Positions 6,448 to 11,129 of a DNA stretch of 11,129 nt are shown piece after piece (position 1 is the first letter of the stretch; each line of letters starts with the position of its first letter). Under the pieces are notes generated by a model. That model saw nothing but the letters and a program-made list of their open reading frames with translations. It ran no database searches and was not told the DNA's origin. A program made the translations under genes and the position numbers. Source of the DNA: an uncultured Taibaiella sp. (lineage in GTDB: Bacteria > Bacteroidota > Bacteroidia > Chitinophagales > Chitinophagaceae); the NCBI GenBank assembly GCA_946886975.1, contig CAMPJV010000060.1, positions 1 through 11,129 on the forward strand, written 5' to 3'.

Positions 6448-7071
6448 ATGACCGACAGAGCCTACATACACTCATTAAGGATTCCGACAGCCGAAGATCC
6501 GTTGAGAGTATTGGTCAGCGCCTGCCTTGCAGGAGTCGGCTGTGGGGTTGACGGCACATCAAATGGAGAATATCCGTCAGTCTTGAAGCTTCTTGAATAT
6601 GACACTGTAAAGCTTATTCGGTTCTGCCCGGAAGATTACGCTTTTGGCACACCAAGGGAGATGTGCGACATCTATGGTGGGACGGGTATGGATGTGCTCG
6701 AGGGGAACGCTAAAGTGCTTACCTCCACAGGTTCTGACTGGACGGAAGGTATGGTAAAGGCTTCGGAAAAGATGCTGCACATTGCTCAGGACAATAAAAT
6801 TGAGATTGCAGTGATGATGGATATCAGCGCAGCATGTGGCAGCCAGGTGATCTACAGTGGTAACAGATATGCCGATAACAAACTCTATCAGATAGGATCC
6901 GGCGTATGCGCCGCACAATTAACTAAGGCAGGATATAGAGTTATCAGCCAGCGGGATTATGCCTCACTGGAGATCCTTTATAGCAAAATTGATCCCAACC
7001 ATCGTCCGCAGCTTAGTGCGAAAGATCATCATGAGACGGAATGGTACCTGGAATATTTTGGTCAGCAGTAA
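6448..7071 (+). CDS. DUF523 / TudS-like putative [4Fe-4S] protein
   Basis: The 207-residue product belongs to the DUF523 family. Its characterised member, TudS, is a thiouracil desulfidase that binds a [4Fe-4S] cluster through three cysteines. All three positions are present: VLVSACLAGVGCGVDG (C26, with C32 also conserved), FCPED (C60) and SAACGSQVIYSG (C130). TGSDWTEGM (94-102) matches the G-x-D-V-T segment, and GVCAAQLTKAGYRVIS (152-167) matches the C-terminal 'GVTAALL...GI.V'. It differs from the common form in three ways: a leader of about 19 residues, SAACG in place of SPSCG, and CPEDYAFGTPRE in place of CPEvxGGLPTPR. The substrate therefore may not be thiouracil. The protein is predicted to be cytoplasmic. 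It is probably co-transcribed with the 4HB gene. An ATG at 6441 is out of frame. Transcription ends at the hairpin at 7112-7141. Confidence 0.85.
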   Translation: MTDRAYIHSLRIPTAEDPLRVLVSACLAGVGCGVDGTSNGEYPSVLKLLEYDTVKLIRFCPEDYAFGTPREMCDIYGGTGMDVLEGNAKVLTSTGSDWTEGMVKASEKMLHIAQDNKIEIAVMMDISAACGSQVIYSGNRYADNKLYQIGSGVCAAQLTKAGYRVISQRDYASLEILYSKIDPNHRPQLSAKDHHETEWYLEYFGQQ

Positions 7072-7111
7072 TCCCGCCAGATGTCTACGTGTGAATGCTA
7101 AACAAAAGAAC

Positions 7112-7141
7112 AGACAGTCTGCCGTTCTCAGCAGACTGTCT
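7112..7141. terminator. Bidirectional hairpin terminator
   Basis: AGACAGTCTGC (7112-7122) and GCAGACTGTCT (7131-7141) form a perfect 11-bp stem with an 8-base loop. On the minus strand it is followed by GTTCTTTTGTTT, a good U-rich tail for the T9SS cargo gene whose stop is at 7157. On the plus strand it is followed by ATATTAAG, 41 bases after the DUF523 stop. Confidence 0.8.
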
Positions 7142-7156
7142 ATATTAAGTGTTCAG

Positions 7157-8824
7157 CTATTCTTTAATGAATGAGCCGGATATCGCCTTGTCATTTGCCC
7201 GGTAAATAACGTAGTAAACTCCTTTGGCCAGCTTGCTGACGTTTACCTCCATGTTGTCGCCATTTCTCCTGGCGGAAATATCTGCCTTTCTTCCGAGTCC
7301 GTCGAACACTACTACACTTTCGCCATGCATCTGCGCTACCTGCAGCGAGATGGTCGATGATGCCGGATTAGGATAAAGCCATAAGGACTTATAGGTGCCA
7401 GCCATATCAGTCACTGAGGTATAAACTGGCGGATTACAGAATATCTTTTGTGCAGAGTCACTCATATTCCTGATTATGGAAAAATCTACCATAGGACACG
7501 CATTGCTTTTACTCATAGGCGCCACTATAAGTGCCGTTGCGAAAGTGATGCTGCTTCCGGCAGTAAGGCTAAACGGCTGACTGGCGATGACAAATCTCCT
7601 GTCGCCTGGCGGGTTCATGCTGCTGCATTCGGACCACTCGCTACTGTTTGCAGGATTACCGCTGAAAGCGTACCTGGCCTGTGGCCCCGCGCCTGTTCCG
7701 GCAGAGGCTATACCCGGACCCTGATAGTCGTTGGTGAGCGCACTACCGTTACGCCATCTGCTGCGGAGATAATTGTTGAACTGCACTGCATCAGCAGGAT
7801 CGCCTGTTCTGGGATCAGTGCTATTGTTATGGTACATAAAACTTCCCGCGGGCGTAGCATTGCCGCAAGTATCACCTGGCATTAGAAGCACTTTTATGCC
7901 TACAACCGGAATGGAATCTCCATATGATGTTGGCTCGCCGGCACCATCAATAACATCACCATTATACATGATCGCCAGGCTACCGAGGGAGTCGAATCCA
8001 ATATAATCATCAAAAGCGTATCCGAGGTCCGCATCTGTTTTTATACCGAGTACAAATGAATCAAGATTCAGACCAGACCTGTTGATGACTTTGTAATCAT
8101 AAAAAAGCATGTTATCATAATTGCTATTCTGGTCATAAGCATACGCCATGCATTGAACCTCGACTCCGAGGGGCATAGCATTGCTCTGATCATGCACCGG
8201 ACCATTATCATTAAATACATACCAGAGCATCTGGTCGCCTTTCATTTCGGGGTAGTCGCCCAATAGCGGCTCATATATACCATTGTTATTCTGATCTCTG
8301 AATGGAGCGACGTGCGTATTTATCGTAAGAGGCATATTATTATACCCCGTAGCGTATGTATTTCCATTCGCCGGCCAGGTGAGAATTGCAGCGGGAGTAT
8401 TTGCCACCGTGTGCGTCGACTGGGCCAGGAATGCATCCAGATCAGAGCGGTTCAGCTTCCAAATCTTCGCCCATTTTTCTGATTCTGAGTAGCTCACTGC
8501 TCCTGATGTAATCGGTCCGGGCCAGTAATCATTTCCGTCGCTCCTGTAAGTCTGCGCCGCCACCTTCAATTGCCCCTGGCTATCATAACCGGCCATCCAA
8601 AGCGATGCTGCAAAGCCTACATGTTTTCCGGAACCTTTGGGATATTCACATTGGGGAGCTGAAGTCGCTGGATCCCACCACATGTCGCCATGCACCAGCT
8701 GAGCTGCCCTAATGTTGTTGATGTCTAAGTACTCTTTCGTGGTAAATGGTGTTGTCTGAGCTGACAAGGTTAATGCGCCGAAAGCGCCGTACAGAAGAAA
8801 ACAAACAGGTAAAACGTACTTCAT
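7157..8824 (-). CDS. Large T9SS type A cargo protein, function unknown
   Basis: From the ATG at 8824 the product has 555 residues. The start is chosen because it gives a clean signal peptide (MKYVLPVCFLLYGAFGALTL, cleavage near SAQ, residue 23). An upstream in-frame ATG at 8884 would put 20 residues in front of it. The passenger shows the pattern of a large Bacteroidota family of secreted proteins of unknown function: YLDINNIRAAQLVHGDMWW, PKGSGKHVGFAASLWMAGYD, KVAAQTYR, WPGPI, DQNNNGIYEPLLGDYPEMKG (calcium-loop-like), LWYVFNDNG, MPLGVEVQ, YDYKVINRSG and DADLGYAFDDYIGFDS. The type A sorting domain fills about 481-555 (LWLYPNPASS, GLGRKADI, LAKGVYYVIYRAND), ending SFIKE. It is expected on the cell surface or in the medium. 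The gene stands alone and converges on the DUF523 operon across a hairpin. Confidence 0.85.
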   Translation of the reverse strand: MKYVLPVCFLLYGAFGALTLSAQTTPFTTKEYLDINNIRAAQLVHGDMWWDPATSAPQCEYPKGSGKHVGFAASLWMAGYDSQGQLKVAAQTYRSDGNDYWPGPITSGAVSYSESEKWAKIWKLNRSDLDAFLAQSTHTVANTPAAILTWPANGNTYATGYNNMPLTINTHVAPFRDQNNNGIYEPLLGDYPEMKGDQMLWYVFNDNGPVHDQSNAMPLGVEVQCMAYAYDQNSNYDNMLFYDYKVINRSGLNLDSFVLGIKTDADLGYAFDDYIGFDSLGSLAIMYNGDVIDGAGEPTSYGDSIPVVGIKVLLMPGDTCGNATPAGSFMYHNNSTDPRTGDPADAVQFNNYLRSRWRNGSALTNDYQGPGIASAGTGAGPQARYAFSGNPANSSEWSECSSMNPPGDRRFVIASQPFSLTAGSSITFATALIVAPMSKSNACPMVDFSIIRNMSDSAQKIFCNPPVYTSVTDMAGTYKSLWLYPNPASSTISLQVAQMHGESVVVFDGLGRKADISARRNGDNMEVNVSKLAKGVYYVIYRANDKAISGSFIKE

Positions 8825-8942
8825 AAAAAGGGATTTAAAGTGTAAGTAATGTATAAAGCTATATACATCCCCAGCCATGAGCAAGCGTCTACAAGTAATA
8901 TGACAATAACGTGTATTTGCTGAGCTGGCAAAGTAGTTCCCG

Positions 8943-9056
8943 TTAACTACAACGGCTCCCCAGGATCTTTTGAACCGTAGCGGGCTTACCGCCGCGCTCC
9001 TCTACCCATTTGCTCTTGCTCACTGGTCTTCTCCAGCTTACAAATAGCTGATTTTT
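8943..9056 (-). pseudogene. Fragment of a small RGGxPA protein (possible)
   Basis: On the minus strand a 37-codon open stretch reads ...SWRRPVSKSKWVEERGGKPA and continues TVQKILGSRCS to a TAA at 8943-8945. W-x-E-x-R-G-G-x-P-A-x-V is the opening motif of a widespread small protein family of unknown function (about 70 residues), in which the motif is followed by a DPGxLRxDF-like strand. Here the next frame gives DPGEPL just after the motif and then a stop, which suggests a frameshift and loss of the 3' part. No start codon with good context was seen. It lies in the roughly 300-bp gap between the T9SS cargo gene and the regulator gene, in which I see nothing else. The motif match is from memory, so confidence is low. 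Confidence 0.35.
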
Positions 9057-9120
9057 TCACCTGGATTTGAGTTCTGCCTATGGCACGGCGCAACCGGTCT
9101 CGTTAGCTTGGAAAGTACCG

Positions 9121-9420
9121 TCAATCGAGGTTTCTGATGATCTGTTCAATTGCATCCAGGTGAGAGCGGAAAGCCTTCTCTCCCGCTTTGGTAATAGTAT
9201 AAGTAGTGTTCGTCTTGCGACCGATGAATCCCTTTTCCACCTTTATGTATTTGTTGTCCTCCAGCGTTCTTAAGTGAGTCGCAAGATTGCCGTCAGTAAC
9301 CTCAATAAGCGCCTTTAGATCATTAAAGTTCAGGAAATCATTAACCATCAGCGCGCTCATGATGCCAATGCGCAGTCTGCTGTCGAAAACTTTATTTAAC
9401 TGTTCAATTGGAATCTTCAT
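9121..9420 (-). CDS. Winged-helix transcriptional regulator
   Basis: The 99-residue product is a single winged-helix DNA-binding domain of the MarR/ArsR-like 'HTH_34' type, probably a dimeric repressor or activator. FDSRLRIGIMSALM (12-25) forms helix 1. FNDLKALIEVTDGNLATHLRTLEDNKYI (32-59) is the helix-turn-helix, with the recognition helix at about 43-54. VEKGFIGRKTNTTYTITKAG (61-80) is the wing. The C-terminal helix (81-98) would dimerise. There is no cysteine or other obvious metal site. Its start codon overlaps the stop of the upstream membrane protein gene in an ATGA, so the two are translationally coupled. Bacteroidota regulators of this type commonly sit beside membrane protein genes, which suggests it controls its own operon. 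No operator could be recognised. Confidence 0.85.
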   Translation of the reverse strand: MKIPIEQLNKVFDSRLRIGIMSALMVNDFLNFNDLKALIEVTDGNLATHLRTLEDNKYIKVEKGFIGRKTNTTYTITKAGEKAFRSHLDAIEQIIRNLD

Positions 9421-10061
9421 CCGCCCGAGCCCTGTTTCGTAATGTATTTATACTTGTTCCACATAACTATACCGTATAGGATGTGTAGTCCGCCAAATCC
9501 TATCGCCCAAAAGGTGAGCCCCCATGCCGGAATAAAAATGCAGATACACCCTAAAACGACTTGACACAGGCCAAGATATCTGATATCCGACAGGGTATAC
9601 TTACTTCCGTTGATCAGGGCCAGCCCGTAAAACACCAGGCATGTAGGGGCAATGTAGGATCCTTGCCTTTCAAAAAGAAAGTTCAAAGCGAAGATCCCCC
9701 CGGCAACCATAGGAATGGCAATCTGAGCAACCATCTTTTTAGAAGCGTTATTCCAAAGACTTACGCGTTCCTGTCTTGTTTTCCTCCAGGTAAAATACCA
9801 GCCACCGACCAGCGCAACAACAAATACAGCAAGCGCCAGAAAAACGAACTGAGTAGCCGCAGCATTATACTGGTCATGATCCATAAGAGCCTGATCAGGC
9901 AGTTCTTGAAGCCATGTCCGGGCAATGTAACTTCCCGCCAGGGCGACGCACCCCGCCCATACCCCACTCCAGCCGCTCAGAGACAGGAATCTTGCTGAGC
10001 GCGCCATGATATCGCGGATCTCGTGAAGGGCGTGTAAAGATGCTTCCTGTTCCTTGATCAT
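9417..10061 (-). CDS. Six-helix integral membrane protein, unknown function
   Basis: From the ATG at 10061 the product has 214 residues. It has a soluble N-terminal helix (MIKEQEASLHALHEIRDIMA) and about six membrane segments, at roughly 27-47, 71-91, 112-130, 137-152, 162-180 and 183-201. It ends in a short polar tail (WNKYKYITKQGSGG). I recognise no catalytic motif. The 'E-x-L-x-x-I-R-x-I-M-x-R-S-x-R-F' start is common in Bacteroidota membrane proteins encoded beside a winged-helix regulator. An in-frame ATG at 10181 would add 40 residues, but a -7-like TTACTTTG lies between the two at 10079-10086 and the added part looks non-coding, so 10061 is preferred. The gene overlaps the regulator gene by 4 bp. 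The pair may respond to a membrane or envelope signal, which is inference. Confidence 0.75.
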   Translation of the reverse strand: MIKEQEASLHALHEIRDIMARSARFLSLSGWSGVWAGCVALAGSYIARTWLQELPDQALMDHDQYNAAATQFVFLALAVFVVALVGGWYFTWRKTRQERVSLWNNASKKMVAQIAIPMVAGGIFALNFLFERQGSYIAPTCLVFYGLALINGSKYTLSDIRYLGLCQVVLGCICIFIPAWGLTFWAIGFGGLHILYGIVMWNKYKYITKQGSGG

Positions 10062-10078
10062 AATTGCACTTTGAAAGG

Positions 10079-10086
10079 CAAAGTAA
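10079..10086 (-). promoter_or_regulatory. Probable -7 box, TTACTTTG (minus strand)
   Basis: The minus strand reads TTACTTTG, one mismatch from TAnnTTTG, 17 bases before the ATG at 10061. It would give a leader of about ten bases and places transcription downstream of the alternative start at 10181. Confidence 0.35.
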
Positions 10087-10238
10087 ATATAGACATTTAA
10101 TTCATCGTGCAAGCAAGCACCAACAACTCGACCATTATTGAAGCAGCTACCATGCTTGCGGCAAATAAATATGCGACACAAGAGGAAACTGGCAAGGGTT
10201 TTGCATTTAACAGAACATCAACATATAACAGAGAGAAC

Positions 10239-10736
10239 ATGAGAATGAGAATTTTCCTTACAGCCTGCATAATATTGCTGTCACTGGGAATGAGCACTCA
10301 ATCAACGGCGCAGTATTTTCCAGGCCGCGGTGGATGGGGTTACAACAGGGGTTATGGTTATGGCTTCGGAGGGCCGAGGGTGGTGATAGCGGTGCGACCG
10401 CCGGTACGGCCTTTCGCATACAGGTACGCCCCACGGCCATATGTAAGGCCATATGCATATCGCTATCGACGGTATGATAACGGAAACTATAACCGCGGAG
10501 GAAGGTATAACGACAGAGGAGCCGACCGTCGCTACGAAAACCGCGACTACAATGACAATGGCAGGTATGAGCGGAACGATGACGACCTGGACTACGACCA
10601 GAGGTATGAGCAACCTCAGGATCGTCGCGACGATTCACGAAACTTCGACGGCAATAATGTAAATGATGATATGTACGACAATGGGACGGGAAATGAACAA
10701 TACGATCGGGAATACCCGGATACCAACAACTATTAG
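10239..10736 (+). CDS. Secreted low-complexity Arg/Tyr- and Asp/Asn-rich protein
   Basis: From the ATG at 10239 the product has 165 residues with a clear signal peptide (MRMRIFLTACIILLSLGMST, cleavage near QSTAQ, residue 25). The mature part has three blocks. The first is a Gly/Tyr-rich stretch (26-46, GRGGWGYNRGYGYGFGG). The second is a basic Pro/Arg/Tyr block (47-79, including VRPPVRPFAYRY and RPYVRPYAYRYRRY). The third is a long Asp/Asn/Arg/Tyr block (80-165) that becomes acidic towards the end. No enzyme motif is present and most of it should be disordered. Similar exported proteins are frequent in Bacteroidota but have no known role. An in-frame ATG at 10107 would put 44 residues ahead of the signal peptide and is unlikely. 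A -7-like TAAATATG lies at 10166-10173. The gene ends at a perfect palindromic terminator. Confidence 0.75.
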   Translation: MRMRIFLTACIILLSLGMSTQSTAQYFPGRGGWGYNRGYGYGFGGPRVVIAVRPPVRPFAYRYAPRPYVRPYAYRYRRYDNGNYNRGGRYNDRGADRRYENRDYNDNGRYERNDDDLDYDQRYEQPQDRRDDSRNFDGNNVNDDMYDNGTGNEQYDREYPDTNNY

Positions 10737-10751
10737 CGGCATAAAGCAATG

Positions 10752-10781
10752 GAAAGGTCCTGCTGATCAGCAGGACCTTTC
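10752..10781. terminator. Perfect 30-bp palindromic terminator, bidirectional
   Basis: The 30 bases read identically on both strands: GAAAGGTCCTGCTGA followed by its exact complement. They would form a 13-bp stem with a GATC loop. On the plus strand TATTATATTT follows, 15 bases after the stop of the low-complexity gene. On the minus strand it follows the glutathione peroxidase stop at 10798-10800. Confidence 0.85.
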
Positions 10782-10797
10782 TATTATATTTAATGCG

Positions 10798-11129
10798 CTA
10801 TTTCATGATGGCCTCTAAAAGCTCCTCGCTGTCTGGCTTAACTCTAGATCCAAATACCCCAACAAGATTGCCTTTCTCATCTATCAGGTATTTATTAAAG
10901 TTCCATTTTACAGTACTGCTCTTATAGCCGTTGTACTGCTCGTCCGTAAGCCACTTATAGATAGGTGCCATATCGCTTCCTTTTACGGATATCTTAGCAG
11001 CCAAGGGGAACGTAACGCCATAGTTCTTCTTGCAAAAGGCCGCTATCTCGGTATTGCTCCCGGGCTCCTGCGCCCCGAAATCGTTCGCCGGGAATCCAAC
11101 GATCACCAGTTTTTCACTGTGCTTATCAT
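10798..11129 (-). CDS. Glutathione peroxidase family protein (partial, 5' end off-window)
   Basis: This is the C-terminal part (about 110 residues) of a thiol peroxidase of the glutathione peroxidase family, which reduces hydrogen peroxide or organic hydroperoxides, in bacteria usually with thioredoxin as the donor. The frame is open to the right edge. Visible family marks are LVIVGFPANDFGAQEPGSN, containing the Gln of the catalytic tetrad, then EIAAFCKKNYGVTFPLAAKI (whose Cys is at the usual resolving position of two-Cys forms), and VKWNFNKYLIDEKGNLV, containing the catalytic Trp and Asn. The peroxidatic Cys lies upstream, outside the window. PANDFGAQ differs slightly from the more usual PCNQFGGQ. 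A GTG at 11106 is inside the conserved strand and is not a start. The gene ends at a palindromic terminator. Confidence 0.9.
   Translation of the reverse strand, partial: DKHSEKLVIVGFPANDFGAQEPGSNTEIAAFCKKNYGVTFPLAAKISVKGSDMAPIYKWLTDEQYNGYKSSTVKWNFNKYLIDEKGNLVGVFGSRVKPDSEELLEAIMK

Noticed and set aside
7448..7885. 145-codon plus-strand open frame inside the large T9SS cargo gene
   Set aside because: The minus-strand frame is a full-length secreted protein with family motifs throughout. The plus-strand product has no recognisable domain.
9561..9998. 145-codon plus-strand open frame opposite the membrane protein
   Set aside because: It is the complement of the membrane-helix codons and has no start context or domain. 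The minus-strand gene is coupled to a real regulator gene.
10258..10749. Long open frame on the minus strand opposite the low-complexity secreted gene, and a shorter one at 10302-10613
   Set aside because: Their His/Arg/Ser-rich or Val/Ile-rich composition is the mirror of the Arg/Tyr/Asp codons on the plus strand. The plus-strand frame has a proper signal peptide and ends at a terminator.
1..11129. CRISPR array, insertion sequence, tRNA or phage or defence island
   Set aside because: I saw no regularly spaced repeats, transposase or integrase motifs, cloverleaf structures or known defence domains on either strand.

Overview
The window looks like chromosomal DNA of a Bacteroidota bacterium, most likely from Chitinophagaceae or a close relative. 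This is inferred from three things seen in the sequence. First, there are several type IX secretion system (T9SS) C-terminal sorting domains (YPNPA, then G-R/K, then PxGxYxL, then the chain end). Second, -7 promoter boxes of the Bacteroidota form TAnnTTTG precede several genes, with little Shine-Dalgarno signal. Third, there are families typical of the phylum, such as an Omp28-like secreted protein and a large 'DINN...GDMWWDP' T9SS cargo protein. No tRNA, rRNA, CRISPR array, transposase or phage gene was seen.

Layout, left to right. The last 22 codons of an off-window T9SS cargo gene (+) end at 70 and converge, across a hairpin terminator, on a helical lipoprotein gene (-, 185-871). The 927-1229 stretch holds a decayed T9SS sorting domain (+) with its own terminator. 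A LysM-containing lytic transglycosylase (+, 1411-2364) then converges on a lone HutD-family gene (-, 2479-3057) across a shared terminator. Two T9SS cargo genes follow tail to tail with only 7 bp between them: a small CDNRLCY protein (+, 3307-4023) and an Omp28-like protein with a CTPC motif (-, 4031-5431). After a 380-bp gap comes a probable two-gene operon (+): a stand-alone four-helix-bundle sensor-like membrane protein (5812-6426) and a DUF523/TudS-like iron-sulfur protein (6448-7071). These converge on a large T9SS cargo gene (-, 7157-8824). Behind its start lies a broken fragment of a small RGGxPA protein (8943-9056). Next is a translationally coupled pair (-): a six-helix membrane protein (10061-9417) and a winged-helix regulator (9420-9121). 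The last two genes are a secreted low-complexity Arg/Tyr then Asp/Asn-rich protein (+, 10239-10736) and, across a perfect 30-bp palindrome, the 3' two thirds of a glutathione peroxidase gene (-, 10798 to beyond the right edge).

The genes do not form one pathway. The common theme is the cell envelope and secretion: four T9SS tails plus one decayed tail, a lipoprotein, a peptidoglycan lytic enzyme, two membrane proteins and a secreted low-complexity protein. The most interesting local unit is the 4HB membrane protein with the DUF523 protein. The clearest signs of genome turnover are the decayed T9SS domain at 927-1229 and the RGGKPA fragment at 8943-9056. I did not find convincing evidence of a new multi-gene defence or mobile system.
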